From positions 19,455 through 83,454 of the forward strand of contig SVKA01000004.1 in assembly GCA_015068725.1 (NCBI GenBank): a stretch of 64,000 bases of DNA. The letters are read 5' to 3'. How positions within the stretch are numbered: the stretch's first letter is position 1; each line of letters opens with the position of its first letter. The position numbers and the translations under genes are program-made. The notes under the pieces were generated by a model that saw only the letters and a list, made by a program, of their open reading frames with translations, had not been told where the DNA came from and made no database searches. The DNA is from Oscillospiraceae bacterium (GTDB lineage: Bacteria; Bacillota; Clostridia; UBA1381; UMGS1253). This document shows positions 18,109-28,014 of this stretch, piece after piece.

Positions 18109-18240
18109 TTGTGCATTGTATACAAAAATGCGTTTTTGTTTTTGTTCAAATAGGTTATGTCAATTTTAATTTGGATGTGTTATAATAATCTACGTTGATA
18201 GTGCAACACTATTTAAAAATCGAAAGGGGTATTTTACCAA

Positions 18241-19350
18241 ATGTCAAATTTAAGTTTAAAGGGTATTTACAAAAGATATTCGGGCGGCGTTGTTGCTGTA
18301 AGCGACTTTAACCTCGATATCGAAGATAAGGAATTTATAATTCTTGTAGGACCTTCAGGTTGTGGTAAGTCGACAACACTTCGTATGATTGCAGGTCTTG
18401 AAGAAATCAGTGATGGTGAGCTCTACATAGACGGCAGACTCGTAAACGAGGTTGCTCCTAAGGATAGAGATATAGCGATGGTTTTCCAGAACTACGCACT
18501 TTATCCGCATATGACAGTTTTTGAGAACATGGCATTCGGTCTTAAGCTAAGAAAGACACCTAAGGCTGAGATTACAAGACGTGTTCATGAGGCTGCACAG
18601 ATTCTTGATATCGAGCACTTGCTCGACAGAAAGCCGAAGGCACTTTCAGGTGGACAGAGACAGCGTGTTGCTCTTGGTCGTGCAATCGTTCGTGAGCCTA
18701 AGGTATTCTTGATGGACGAGCCGCTTTCAAACCTTGATGCAAAGCTTCGTGTTCAGATGAGAACAGAGATTGGTAAGCTTCATCAGAAGCTCCAGACAAC
18801 ATTCATCTACGTTACACATGACCAGACAGAAGCTATGACAATGGGTAGCCGTATCGTTGTTATGAAGGATGGTATTGTTCAGCAGGTTGACTCACCGTCA
18901 AATCTTTATATGAATCCTTGCAACATGTTCGTTGCAGGCTTTATTGGTAGCCCACAGATGAACTTTATAAACGCTACTGTTGTTAAAAAGGATGACGGAA
19001 TCTGGATCGAGTTTGGTAACAGCGCTGTTAAGCTTCCTGAGGGTAAGGCAGCTAACCTTGATGAAAGCTACATCGGTAAAGAGGTTGTTATGGGTATTCG
19101 TCCTGAAAACCTCCACGATGAAGAAAACTATATTTCAACAATGCCTGAAACAACTGTTGATGCAAACGTTGAAATTACAGAAATGATGGGTGCTGAAACA
19201 TACTTGTATCTCAAGATTGAGGGCACACAGTTTGTTGCAAGAGTTAACCCGCGCTCAACTGCTGCATCTGGCGACAAGATTAAAATTACATTTGATGGTA
19301 ATAAGATTCACTTGTTCGATAAGGACAGTGAGATTGCAATTTTGCACTAA
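18241..19350 (+). CDS. Carbohydrate ABC transporter ATP-binding protein (MsmX/UgpC/MalK family)
   Basis: A 369-residue ATPase. Walker A GPSGCGKST (about residues 37-45), Q-loop FQNYALYPHM, signature LSGGQRQRVALGRA, Walker B VFLMDEPLSNLDAKLR and the switch His in THDQTEAM are intact. The C-terminal ~130 residues form the TOBE/regulatory domain typical of MalK-type subunits. It stands alone, with its own TATAAT at 18181-18186 and its own terminator and no permease genes. That suggests a shared, multipurpose ATPase like Bacillus MsmX serving several sugar importers. Confidence 0.92.
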   Translation: MSNLSLKGIYKRYSGGVVAVSDFNLDIEDKEFIILVGPSGCGKSTTLRMIAGLEEISDGELYIDGRLVNEVAPKDRDIAMVFQNYALYPHMTVFENMAFGLKLRKTPKAEITRRVHEAAQILDIEHLLDRKPKALSGGQRQRVALGRAIVREPKVFLMDEPLSNLDAKLRVQMRTEIGKLHQKLQTTFIYVTHDQTEAMTMGSRIVVMKDGIVQQVDSPSNLYMNPCNMFVAGFIGSPQMNFINATVVKKDDGIWIEFGNSAVKLPEGKAANLDESYIGKEVVMGIRPENLHDEENYISTMPETTVDANVEITEMMGAETYLYLKIEGTQFVARVNPRSTAASGDKIKITFDGNKIHLFDKDSEIAILH

Positions 19351-19363
19351 TAATTAAAAAATT

Positions 19364-19392
19364 AAAGCCGTGTCGTACGACACGGCTTTTTT
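19364..19392. terminator. Bidirectional terminator between the MsmX-like gene and the feo operon
   Basis: AAAGCCGTGTCGT (19364-19376) and ACGACACGGCTTT (19377-19389) are a perfect palindrome with TTTTTT on the right and A-rich DNA on the left. Confidence 0.93.
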
Positions 19393-19397
19393 GTATG

Positions 19398-19553
19398 TTA
19401 TTTTTCGGTGTTATTCTCGCAGTCTTTATTACAGCAATCACAGCCGCAACCACAGCAACCACTGCCTTTCTTTTTTCGACTTCGTAAACAATAATATGAA
19501 ATACATACGAGTGCAATCAAAATAAGTATCACTACTAAATCTGCAGTTTTCAT
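19398..19553 (-). CDS. FeoB-associated Cys-rich membrane protein
   Basis: A 51-residue protein: one transmembrane helix (about residues 5-22), a basic patch RSRKKK, then a Cys-rich tail GCCGCGCDCCNKDC with seven Cys. The start is ATG 19553 with GGAGG upstream, just past the feoB stop. Proteins of this form accompany FeoB in many Firmicutes. The Cys cluster may bind Fe2+ or another metal at the membrane face; this is inference. Confidence 0.8.
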   Translation of the reverse strand: MKTADLVVILILIALVCISYYCLRSRKKKGSGCCGCGCDCCNKDCENNTEK

Positions 19554-19569
19554 TTTATTCCTCCGATTT

Positions 19570-21591
19570 TTACACAAACAATAGTCCAAAACTGTAAACT
19601 AAAAATGCAATAAGCCACGCAAACGCAGTTTGGTATGCCATAGCGGCAATTGCCATTTTATAACTTCCAAGCTCTCTTTTCACTGCAGCCATAGCAGCAA
19701 CGCAAGGCATATATAAAAGAGTAAAAACGAGGAAGGATACTGCTTGTAGCGGTGTAAACATCTGCGCCAAAATCGGCACAAGCGACGATGAATCGCCGGC
19801 TCCGGTGAGTACGGCAAATGTGCTTACAACGGCTTCTTTTGCAGTAAGACCTGTGATTAGTGCTGTTACAGATTCCCAGCTGCCAAATCCGAGTGGTTTA
19901 AATATTGGGCAAAGAAGCTTGCCTATCATGGCAAGAATACTTTGTGAGCTGTCGCTGACCGTTTCAAAACGCAAATCAAAGCTTTGTAGTAGCCAGATTA
20001 CAATTGTTGCAAAGAAAATTATAGTAAACGCTTTTACAATAAAGTCTTTTGCCTTTTCCCACATATGTAAACATACATTTTTTGCCGACGGAAATCTGTA
20101 CGCGGGAAGCTCCATAACAAATGGTATAGGTTTTCCTTTAAAAAGTGTATTTTTCAAAAGCAGCGCAGAAAGTATTCCCATAATTATGCCGAGCACATAC
20201 AAACAAATCATCACCAATGCACCATGGTCTGGAAAAAATGCGGCTGTAAATACGGCGTAAATCGGTAGCTTGGCACTACACGACATAAATGGCACAAGCA
20301 GGATAGTAAGTCTTCTGTCGCGCTCGCTTGAGAGTGTGCGTGTTGCCATAATTGCGGGTACAGAGCAGCCAAATCCAATTAGCATTGGCACGAATGAACG
20401 ACCTGAAAGCCCGATTTTTCTAAGCAACTTGTCCATAACAAACGCTACACGAGCCATATATCCGCTGTCCTCAAGAATTGAGAGCATAAAGAACAGTATA
20501 ATTATTGTCGGAAGAAATGACAGTACGCTTCCTACACCCGAAAATACCCCGTCAATGATGAGTGAGTGGAGCCAGTCGCTTATTTGTATGTTTGTAAGCA
20601 GTGTATCTACCAAAGCCGTAACATAATCTATTCCCATACTGAACAAATCACTGAGCGCACTTCCTACAACGCCGAAGGTTATCCAGAACACGAAAAGCAT
20701 TATGCACAAAAATATCGGTATTGCAAAAAATTTATGTGTAAGAACGGCATCAATTTTTATAGAGCGTATCTGTGCTTTTGTTTGTGTGTGCTTTTTTTCG
20801 ACGCAGCCTTGACACAGCTTTTCGATAAAGTCATAGCGCATATCGGCAAGTGCAGCATCGCGGTATGTGCCGAGCGATTTTTCCATATCGGATACTATAA
20901 TTGAGATAAGCTCCGTTTCGTTTTTATGAAGCTCGAGCTTTCTATTCATTGGCTCGTCGCCCTCAACAAGCTTTGTCGCCGCAAAACGAGTCGGAATATC
21001 CACCTTGTGTGCGTGGTCCTCTATAATATGGGCGATTGAGTGAATTGCCTTATGAAGTTCGCCGCCCGATGTGCAAAAGTCAGTTTTTGAAGGCTTTACA
21101 TCGTTTTTTACAGTAAGAATTGCACGGTTTATAAGCTCGTCTATACCATCGTTTTTGCTTGCAGAAATCGGCACAACGGGAATTCCAAGCCCGTCTGAAA
21201 GCTTTTTTATATCTATGTAATTGCCGCTCGCGATAACCTCGTCCATCATATTAAGTGCAAGCACCATAGGGATTTGAAGCTCTGTAAGCTGAAGCGTCAG
21301 GTACAGATTTCTTTCGATATTTGTTGCATCTACTATATTAATAATACCGTCAGGTTTTTCGTTTAGCACAAAGTCGCGTGTTACAACCTCTTCAGCAGTA
21401 TACGGCGAGAGAGAATAAATGCCGGGAAGGTCTACAACGTGGGCTTGCTTTTGTTTTCTTATGCTGCCCTGCTTTTTTTCAACAGTAACACCGGGAAAAT
21501 TGCCGACGTGTTGATTTGAACCTGTAAGCTGGTTAAAAAGCGTCGTTTTTCCCGAGTTTTGATTTCCTATAAGAGCAAAAGTAATAGCCAA
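19570..21591 (-). CDS. feoB: Ferrous iron transport protein B
   Basis: A 673-residue polytopic protein that imports Fe2+. The N-terminal G domain has G1 GNQNSGKTTLFNQLTG (residues 8-23), G3 DLPGIYSLSPYT and G4 NMMDE. After a helical linker come two Gate domains; the conserved Cys appears in GCSVPAIMATRT, and the second Gate in GLTAKEAVVSTFAVL. It directly abuts feoA (stop of feoA next to its start), indicating translational coupling. Confidence 0.96.
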   Translation of the reverse strand: MAITFALIGNQNSGKTTLFNQLTGSNQHVGNFPGVTVEKKQGSIRKQKQAHVVDLPGIYSLSPYTAEEVVTRDFVLNEKPDGIINIVDATNIERNLYLTLQLTELQIPMVLALNMMDEVIASGNYIDIKKLSDGLGIPVVPISASKNDGIDELINRAILTVKNDVKPSKTDFCTSGGELHKAIHSIAHIIEDHAHKVDIPTRFAATKLVEGDEPMNRKLELHKNETELISIIVSDMEKSLGTYRDAALADMRYDFIEKLCQGCVEKKHTQTKAQIRSIKIDAVLTHKFFAIPIFLCIMLFVFWITFGVVGSALSDLFSMGIDYVTALVDTLLTNIQISDWLHSLIIDGVFSGVGSVLSFLPTIIILFFMLSILEDSGYMARVAFVMDKLLRKIGLSGRSFVPMLIGFGCSVPAIMATRTLSSERDRRLTILLVPFMSCSAKLPIYAVFTAAFFPDHGALVMICLYVLGIIMGILSALLLKNTLFKGKPIPFVMELPAYRFPSAKNVCLHMWEKAKDFIVKAFTIIFFATIVIWLLQSFDLRFETVSDSSQSILAMIGKLLCPIFKPLGFGSWESVTALITGLTAKEAVVSTFAVLTGAGDSSSLVPILAQMFTPLQAVSFLVFTLLYMPCVAAMAAVKRELGSYKMAIAAMAYQTAFAWLIAFLVYSFGLLFV

Positions 21592-21819
21592 TTATTCTGC
21601 CTCCTCTATCTGTATATTGTTAGCGTCATCTTTTCTTATTGTAAGCTCGTAGCCACGAAGATAAAGCTCAATCGGGTCGCCGAGTGGCGCAACCTTTCGC
21701 ACCATAACCTTTGTTTTTGGGGTAAGCCCCATATCTAAAAGACGTCTGCGAAGAGCACCATCACCGCCAACATCTGTTATTATACCGCTCTTGCCTATTT
21801 TAAGCTCTGAAAGAGTCAT
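21592..21819 (-). CDS. feoA: Ferrous iron transport protein A
   Basis: A 75-residue SH3-like protein. Sequence DGALRRRLLDMGLTPKTKVMVRKVAPLGDPIELYLRGYELTIR-type order is the FeoA core, with the G-D-P-I turn. It supports FeoB activity and is first in the operon feoA-feoB-Cys-rich protein. I could not identify a Fur box in its upstream region. Confidence 0.94.
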   Translation of the reverse strand: MTLSELKIGKSGIITDVGGDGALRRRLLDMGLTPKTKVMVRKVAPLGDPIELYLRGYELTIRKDDANNIQIEEAE

Positions 21820-21883
21820 TTATCTAATCGTCCTTTCCGTTAATTAAGTATATTCAAAATTTTAATAATTACGCACTATAAAA

Positions 21884-21912
21884 AATATACGCTTTGCACA
21901 TCAAAAAGTCAA
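21884..21912 (-). promoter_or_regulatory. Promoter of the feo operon
   Basis: On the minus strand TTGACT (21907-21912), 17-bp spacer, TATATT (21884-21889), about 65 bases before feoA. Confidence 0.72.
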
Positions 21913-22004
21913 GAGATTTAAGAAAATTTGCGCTTTGCTATATTAATACATATTTTTTTATTTATGATAAATACTAAAAAAAATAAAAATGGAGCGTGAT
22001 TTTT

Positions 22005-22667
22005 TTGGAAAAAGCAGCAGATACAAAAAGCGCAATAACGCCTGTAAATGGAAAAAATCTTAAAATTCAATGTCTTAACATAATTGGTCAGATTGAGGGG
22101 CATATGATATTGCCGCCGCAGGACAAAACAACAAAATACGAATATATTTTACCTCAGCTTGCTGCACTTGAACAGGATGACGAGGTAGAAGGCCTTTTGG
22201 TGCTTTTAAACACGGCAGGTGGTGATGTCGAAGCGGGACTTGCCATATCAGAAATGATTGCAGGTATGACAAAGCCTACGGTATCGCTTGTGCTTGGCGG
22301 TGGACACAGTATAGGTGTGCCGCTCGCAGTATCGACGGATTACTCTTTTATAGCGCGCTCGGCGACGATGACGCTTCATCCGCTTCGTATGAATGGTATG
22401 GTAATAGGTGTGGCACAGACATTTGAGTATCTTAGCAGAATTCAGGACAGTATAGTAAGCTTTATCTCCGAGCACAGCAAAATCTCGAAAGAGGATTTTA
22501 ATGCGCTTATGCTGAAAACGGGTGAGATAGCAAACGATGTGGGCAGTATAGTTTTTGGTGAAAAAGCGGTGGAGTGTGGGCTTATTGATGAGGTGGGAAC
22601 GCTTGGTGATGCAATCGCTAAGCTTCGTGAGCTTATTTTGGCAAAAAAGGAAAATAGCGAAAAATAA
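22005..22667 (+). CDS. tepA: ClpP/crotonase-fold serine protease, TepA (YmfB) type
   Basis: A 220-residue ClpP-family protease without a signal peptide. The oxyanion strand NTAGGDVEAGLAI is followed by the nucleophile Ser in GGGHSIGVPLA and the His in ATMTLHPLRMNG, the arrangement of the ClpP/SppA fold. The charged C-terminus and DDEVEGLLVLLNT opening match TepA (YmfB), reported in Bacillus to assist protein export. The start TTG 22005 is preferred because GGAG is ten bases upstream, whereas the GTG at 21996 is too close to it. Confidence 0.8.
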   Translation: MEKAADTKSAITPVNGKNLKIQCLNIIGQIEGHMILPPQDKTTKYEYILPQLAALEQDDEVEGLLVLLNTAGGDVEAGLAISEMIAGMTKPTVSLVLGGGHSIGVPLAVSTDYSFIARSATMTLHPLRMNGMVIGVAQTFEYLSRIQDSIVSFISEHSKISKEDFNALMLKTGEIANDVGSIVFGEKAVECGLIDEVGTLGDAIAKLRELILAKKENSEK

Positions 22668-22701
22668 TATGCTAATTTTTACTATATGGCAATATCACAT
22701 C

Positions 22702-22730
22702 TTGTTTTTATCAAAAAAAAGTTGTATAAT
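22702..22730 (+). promoter_or_regulatory. Promoter of the TagA/WecG gene
   Basis: TTGTTT (22702-22707), 17-bp spacer, TATAAT (22725-22730). The start point near 22737 rules out the ATG at 22741 as a normal start. Confidence 0.65.
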
Positions 22731-22776
22731 ATAGTGGATAATGATTTCTCTGTATTATGATATGGGAGTGGTTTTT

Positions 22777-23523
22777 GTGAGCGAGAAAGAAAAGATAAAT
22801 ATTCTTGGCGTCGATGTATCGGCTAAGACTATGGACGAAACGGTAGATGAGCTTATGGGTTATCTTGGCGATGGCAGTACGCATACTGTATATACGCCCA
22901 ACTCTGAGATTATTTATATGGCATACAAGGATGAAGAATTTAAAAATATACTCAATTCGGCTGATGTAAAATCGGCTGACGGAATTGGTGTTGTATATGC
23001 CTCTAAAATACTGCGAAAGCCACTTACAGAGCGTGTTGCGGGTTATGATTTGATGCACGCATTTTTTAAAAAGGCAAAAGACAGAGGTGTGAGAGTATTT
23101 TTATTTGGCTCAAAGCCAACTGTGGCGGAAAATGCGGGCAAAATGCTTTCTGATATGTATGAGGGGCTTGAAATTTGCGGCACACGCAACGGCTATTTTA
23201 AACCGGAAGAAACTGATGAGATTGTAAATATGATTAATGCATCAAATCCTGATGTCGTGCTTGTATGCCTTGGTGCGCCAAAGCAGGAAAAATGGATTTA
23301 TGAAAATAAAGATAAAATAAAAAAAGGAATTGTTATGGGACTTGGCGGAAGCCTTGACACACTTACGGGCGTTACACAGCGTGCGCCCGAAAGCTGGCAA
23401 AAGCTGGGACTTGAATGGGCGTATCGTCTTGTGCGTGAGCCGCGGCGAATTGGACGCATGATGGCGCTTCCGCGCTTTGGACTTACGGTATTTTTCAAGG
23501 GCAAGAGATATGGCAAAAAATAA
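22777..23523 (+). CDS. WecG/TagA/CpsF family glycosyltransferase
   Basis: A 248-residue GT26 enzyme. Motifs TPNSEIIYMAYKD (active-site Thr/Asn/Glu region), SADGIGVVYASK with the catalytic-type Asp, VFLFGSKP and LVCLGAPKQEKWI are typical of TagA-type N-acetylmannosaminyltransferases acting on lipid-linked disaccharide for teichoic acid or capsule linkage units. Start GTG 22777 has GGGAG eight bases upstream. There are no other wall-polymer genes nearby, so the polymer made is unknown. Confidence 0.88.
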   Translation: MSEKEKINILGVDVSAKTMDETVDELMGYLGDGSTHTVYTPNSEIIYMAYKDEEFKNILNSADVKSADGIGVVYASKILRKPLTERVAGYDLMHAFFKKAKDRGVRVFLFGSKPTVAENAGKMLSDMYEGLEICGTRNGYFKPEETDEIVNMINASNPDVVLVCLGAPKQEKWIYENKDKIKKGIVMGLGGSLDTLTGVTQRAPESWQKLGLEWAYRLVREPRRIGRMMALPRFGLTVFFKGKRYGKK

Positions 23524-23611
23524 TTTTAAATATTGTGTTAAATTTTTACATAATTGTAGACATGAGCGGAGCATTGTGCTTTAATTAGATTTGGTGAAAT
23601 GGAGATTAATT

Positions 23612-24997
23612 ATGAAGAAAACCGATATTTCATATATATTCAAAAACAGTGATGCATTTTGTGGCGAGCAGATTAATGTATGCGGATGGGTACGAAATAT
23701 ACGCGCATCGAATAATTTTGGTTTTATAGAGCTAAACGACGGTACGTTTTTTAAGTCGCTTCAGGTTGTTTTTGATACATCGCTTGAAAACTTTAATGAA
23801 ATTTCAAAGCTGAATGTTGGTGCGGCGCTGACGGTTACAGGCGAGATAAAGCTTACGCCAAATGCGCGTCAGAGCTTTGAAATGTATGCAAAAAAGATTG
23901 TCTGCGAGGGTGAATCGACGGGTGAATATCCTATTCAGCCAAAGCGCCACAGTCTTGAATTTTTGCGTACAAAACCGCATCTTCGTATGCGTACAAATCT
24001 GTTTTCGGCAGTGTTTCGTATTCGTTCACTTGCAGCTATGGCGGTGCACAGCTTTTTTAACTCGCGCGGCTTTGTATACGTTCACACTCCAATAATTACA
24101 GCAAGCGACTGTGAGGGAGCGGGCGAAATGTTTAACGTAACGACGCTTGATTTAAAAAGCGTGCCTGAAAATCCCGACGGTAGCATTGATTATACAAAGG
24201 ATTTTTTCTCAAAGCGTGCTTCGCTAAGTGTAAGCGGTCAGCTTGAAGGAGAAACGTATGCGATGGCGTTTTCGAAAATTTATACGTTTGGTCCTACGTT
24301 TAGAGCAGAAAATTCAAATACGACGCGCCATGCGGCAGAGTTTTGGATGATAGAGCCGGAAATTGCGTTTGCAGACCTTGGTGATGATATGGCTCTTGCC
24401 GAGGATATGCTAAAATATATTATAAAATACTGTCTTGATAATGCGCCCGAGGAGATGGAGTTTTTTAATAAGTTTGTGGACACAACACTTCTTGAAAGGT
24501 TAAATAATGTTGTAGAGAGTGATTTTGAGCATATAACGTATACGCAGGCGGTAGAGTTTTTGGAAAAGCATAATGATAAGTTTGAGTACAAGATTTCGTG
24601 GGGGAGCGACCTTCAAACAGAGCACGAAAGATATCTTACTGAAAAAGTGTTTGGACGCCCTGTTTTTGTTACGGATTATCCCAAACAGATAAAATCATTT
24701 TATATGCGGTTAAATGATGATGAAAAAACAGTTGCGGCGATGGATTTGCTTGTGCCCGGAGTCGGCGAAATTATAGGAGGAAGTCAGAGAGAGGAAAGAT
24801 ATGACCTTCTTATAGAGCGTATGAGCGAAATGGGACTTGATACAAAGGATTATGAGCAGTATCTTGATTTAAGACGCTTTGGAAGTGCAAAGCACGCAGG
24901 ATTTGGACTCGGGTTTGAGCGTGCGATTATGTATATAACAGGCATGAGTAACATACGCGATGTAATACCGTATCCGAGAACCGTTAATAATATATGA
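23612..24997 (+). CDS. asnS: Asparagine--tRNA ligase
   Basis: A 461-residue class IIb synthetase. An N-terminal OB anticodon-binding domain ([22 protein letters not shown]) precedes the catalytic core, with motif 2 [25 protein letters not shown] sequence and motif 3 [15 protein letters not shown]. The FWMIEPE form and lack of the AspRS insertion mark AsnRS. Start is ATG 23612 after GGAGA. No T-box leader is visible upstream. Confidence 0.95.
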   Translation: MKKTDISYIFKNSDAFCGEQINVCGWVRNIRASNNFGFIELNDGTFFKSLQVVFDTSLENFNEISKLNVGAALTVTGEIKLTPNARQSFEMYAKKIVCEGESTGEYPIQPKRHSLEFLRTKPHLRMRTNLFSAVFRIRSLAAMAVHSFFNSRGFVYVHTPIITASDCEGAGEMFNVTTLDLKSVPENPDGSIDYTKDFFSKRASLSVSGQLEGETYAMAFSKIYTFGPTFRAENSNTTRHAAEFWMIEPEIAFADLGDDMALAEDMLKYIIKYCLDNAPEEMEFFNKFVDTTLLERLNNVVESDFEHITYTQAVEFLEKHNDKFEYKISWGSDLQTEHERYLTEKVFGRPVFVTDYPKQIKSFYMRLNDDEKTVAAMDLLVPGVGEIIGGSQREERYDLLIERMSEMGLDTKDYEQYLDLRRFGSAKHAGFGLGFERAIMYITGMSNIRDVIPYPRTVNNI

Positions 24998-25040
24998 TTT
25001 AATACATTTTAATTTTAACAAAAGAGGAGATGACGTTGTT

Positions 25041-25880
25041 TTGAAAAAGAAGAGTAAGGTTTCATTAAAAACGGCGCTTTTTGTAATAGCGGTAGCAGTA
25101 ATTGCCTTTGCGCTTACTATGGGTAACTATGCGCTTGCACTGTGGGCAACGCTTGCTTCAATATTGGGCATTCTTTACTGGCAATGGCCGAATATATTAT
25201 CACTTAAGGGTCAGTCAGAGTATGCAAAGGGCAACAATACAAAAGCACTTGCTATTTTAAAAAAGGCTCACGAGTCAAGCCGTTCGCGTGTATCAAATTC
25301 GACTGCGTATGCATACATACTTTTAAGAGTAGGTCAGGCGGATGAGGCATCAAAGGTCTTAAACTATGTTTTGCTTAATCAAAAATTAAAGGAAAATGAA
25401 AAGCTTCAGGCAAGACAGATTTTATCGCTTGTAAAATACAAACAGGGCGATTTTGAAGAGGCAACACGCCTTATGGAAATGGTGTTTGAAGGATATAAGA
25501 ATTCAAGCGTGTATGGTGCGCTTGGATATTATAAAATACTTTCGAATGCGCCCGATGCACAAAGCTTTAATGATGAGGCGTATGAGTATAACAGCGACGA
25601 TAAGGTTATAATTGATAATGTGGTTATTCTTGCGCTTGCAAATGGCGATCTTAAAAGAGCGAAGGAGCTTTCTGATAAGAGCATTGAAGCGGGTAATAAA
25701 GGCGTGGAAATCTTTTATCATGCAGGTCAAGTCTATCTTGCACTTGGCGATAATGAGAAGGCGCTTGAGTATTTCAAGGCGGCACGTTCGTGTGAACGCT
25801 CGTTTATGACAACTGTAACTGAAAAAGAAATTACAGATGCAATCAGCTCACTTGAGGGCGAAGAAACAGAAGAAAATTAA
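25041..25880 (+). CDS. Membrane-anchored tetratricopeptide repeat protein
   Basis: A 279-residue protein starting at TTG after GAGGAG; the nearer ATG at 25030 runs into a stop. Two hydrophobic helices (about residues 10-27 and 29-48) form a hairpin anchor, followed by at least four TPR-like helix pairs, for example YAKGNNTKALAILKKAHESS and VYLALGDNEKALEYFKAARS. Function is unknown; TPR arrays mediate protein contacts. It lies 34 bases upstream of a cyclophilin lipoprotein and may be co-transcribed with it. Confidence 0.75.
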   Translation: MKKKSKVSLKTALFVIAVAVIAFALTMGNYALALWATLASILGILYWQWPNILSLKGQSEYAKGNNTKALAILKKAHESSRSRVSNSTAYAYILLRVGQADEASKVLNYVLLNQKLKENEKLQARQILSLVKYKQGDFEEATRLMEMVFEGYKNSSVYGALGYYKILSNAPDAQSFNDEAYEYNSDDKVIIDNVVILALANGDLKRAKELSDKSIEAGNKGVEIFYHAGQVYLALGDNEKALEYFKAARSCERSFMTTVTEKEITDAISSLEGEETEEN

Positions 25881-25914
25881 ATTTTATTTATGTTAAAAAA
25901 TGGAGGTATTACAA

Positions 25915-26562
25915 ATGAAAAAACGTATTTTAGCTTTGGCTATGGCAGCGGTTTTGGTATTGACGCTTTGTGCGTGTGGCGAGGAGTATACTCCAACATC
26001 GGATACAAAAAAATCACCGACGTCATCTCCATCATCGGCAACCGAGCAAGAAGAGGTAGCATCACCTGACTTTGAAAAGACAAACATCGTTATCGAAACA
26101 AGCGAAGGCGTCATCAAGGCAGAGCTTTATCCCGAGATTGCACCGATTACTGTTGAGAACTTTCAAAACCTTATAAGTGAGGGCTTTTATGATGGTCTTA
26201 CATTCCACAGAGTAATCGAAGGCTTTATGATTCAGGGTGGGGACCCAAAGGGTAACGGTACAGGCGGTTCTGATAAAAAAATCAAGGGTGAATTCAGCGA
26301 CAATGGTGTTGAAAACAACTTAAAGCATGAGCGCGGCGTGCTTTCAATGGCAAGAAGCTCAAATATGGACTCTGCAAGCAGCCAGTTCTTTATTATGCAT
26401 GAAGAGGCGCCTCACCTTGATGGTCAGTATGCGGCATTTGGTAAGGTTACAGACGGTATGGAGGTTGTTGACAAGATTGCGGCAAATACAATTGTCGAGG
26501 ATGCAAACGGCAGCGTACTCCCCGAAAATCAGCCAAAGATTATATCTATAAAATTTGAATAA
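25915..26562 (+). CDS. Peptidyl-prolyl cis-trans isomerase, cyclophilin lipoprotein
   Basis: A 215-residue extracytoplasmic foldase. A signal peptide ends in a lipobox with LCACG (Cys near residue 20), followed by a Ser/Thr/Pro-rich linker and a cyclophilin domain. Catalytic motif [32 protein letters not shown] and [11 protein letters not shown] are intact. Start ATG 25915 has a GGAGGT site. A second, cytoplasmic copy lies 1.5 kb downstream beyond the GH39-like gene. Confidence 0.92.
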   Translation: MKKRILALAMAAVLVLTLCACGEEYTPTSDTKKSPTSSPSSATEQEEVASPDFEKTNIVIETSEGVIKAELYPEIAPITVENFQNLISEGFYDGLTFHRVIEGFMIQGGDPKGNGTGGSDKKIKGEFSDNGVENNLKHERGVLSMARSSNMDSASSQFFIMHEEAPHLDGQYAAFGKVTDGMEVVDKIAANTIVEDANGSVLPENQPKIISIKFE

Positions 26563-26600
26563 TATTTTTTAAATAAACTTATATATAAGAGGGGAAAATT

Positions 26601-27944
26601 ATGACAAACATTAGACTTGATTTTGAAAAACAGCTTGGAAGAATTAAGCCTATGCACGGAGTTGGTCAGCCACCTATGCTTGGTATTAATTGTTCACGTT
26701 TCAGTTACTTAAAGGATGCCAATATTCCATATTCGCGTCTTCATGATGTTGGCGGTTTTTGGGGCGGAAGCAGGTTTGTAGATATCCCGAATATATTCAG
26801 AGATTTTGATGCAGATGAAAATGATGAGGCATCGTACGATTTTGCGTATACGGATTTGCTGATAAATGCACTTATGGAAAATGACTGTGAGCCTGTATTT
26901 CGTTTGGGAGTATCAATTGAAAATCATCCTGACATTAAAGTATACAGAATTTTTCCGCCAAAGGATATGCCAAAATGGGCAAGAATTTGTGAACATATTA
27001 TACGCCACTATAACGAAGGCTGGGCAGATGGCTACCATTATAACATAAAATACTGGGAAATCTGGAACGAACCTGACAACGGAAGAAATAATTTGGAGAA
27101 TATGATGTGGCAGGGCACAAAAGAGGAGTATTATGAGCTTTACCGTGTAACGTCAAAGCATCTTAGAAGCTGTTTTGGAAACAGTATAAAAATCGGCGGC
27201 TATGCAAGCAGTGGCTTTTATGCCGTAGACGGTGTTGAGGATATGGAAAAAGCGGTTTTCATTGGGCTTAATGAAAATACCAATCCTACAAACTGGGAGC
27301 TTAGAACTCAGTATTTTGTTACATTTTTTGAAGAATTTATTGATATGGTTTCAAAGGAAAAGCTTCCGTTTGACTTTTTCTCACATCATAGCTATGCATC
27401 GGTTCAGGCAACGCTCAGAAGACAGGATTTTGTTGAAAGAAAGCTATATAAGGCGGGTCTTGGTGATGTTGAAATTCACTTAAATGAGTGGGCGCCAAAT
27501 CCAAGAAACGATGAAAAGGGAACATCACTTGCATCTGCAAATGTGGCTGCAATGATGTGTGCTATGCAGAATACAAAAATGGAAATGATGTGCTATTATG
27601 ATGCTAAAATCGGCACCGGTGATTATGCAGGAATGTTTAATCCCCTGACATATAAGCCGTTTTGTACATACTATTCTTTTATGGCGTTTGGTAACTTGTA
27701 TCGCATGGGAACACAGGCTGAGGCGGTATGTGATAACGATAAGGTATATGTGGTTGCTGCTACAGATGGTGCTAAAAAGGGTGTTATGCTTACAAATCTT
27801 GGCGAAGATACGACTATAAGTATGAATATAGACGGCAAGCTTAGTGCATATTTGATTGATCAGGACAATATGTATACACCCATAAGCATAGATGCATCGG
27901 GATTTGAACTTAAGGAAAATCAGACAATGTACATAGAGGCTTGA
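26601..27944 (+). CDS. GH39-like glycoside hydrolase (beta-xylosidase family)
   Basis: A 447-residue TIM-barrel enzyme without a signal peptide. The acid/base Glu is in YWEIWNEPDN (about residue 155) and the likely nucleophile Glu in IHLNEWAPN (about residue 297), the spacing and context of clan GH-A family 39. A small beta domain ends the protein. GH39 enzymes include beta-xylosidases and iduronidases; which sugar is used cannot be told. Cytoplasmic location suggests action on imported oligosaccharides. It is placed between two cyclophilin genes. Confidence 0.82.
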   Translation: MTNIRLDFEKQLGRIKPMHGVGQPPMLGINCSRFSYLKDANIPYSRLHDVGGFWGGSRFVDIPNIFRDFDADENDEASYDFAYTDLLINALMENDCEPVFRLGVSIENHPDIKVYRIFPPKDMPKWARICEHIIRHYNEGWADGYHYNIKYWEIWNEPDNGRNNLENMMWQGTKEEYYELYRVTSKHLRSCFGNSIKIGGYASSGFYAVDGVEDMEKAVFIGLNENTNPTNWELRTQYFVTFFEEFIDMVSKEKLPFDFFSHHSYASVQATLRRQDFVERKLYKAGLGDVEIHLNEWAPNPRNDEKGTSLASANVAAMMCAMQNTKMEMMCYYDAKIGTGDYAGMFNPLTYKPFCTYYSFMAFGNLYRMGTQAEAVCDNDKVYVVAATDGAKKGVMLTNLGEDTTISMNIDGKLSAYLIDQDNMYTPISIDASGFELKENQTMYIEA

Positions 27945-28014
27945 TGTACGCTTAAAAGCAGTATAATAAAAAGAATTTATGAACATAATACACAAAAGAA
28001 AGGAAAAAGAAAAA

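Noticed and set aside
21820..22004. Fur box before feoA
   Set aside because: No GATAATGATAATCATTATC-like palindrome; only a promoter is supported.
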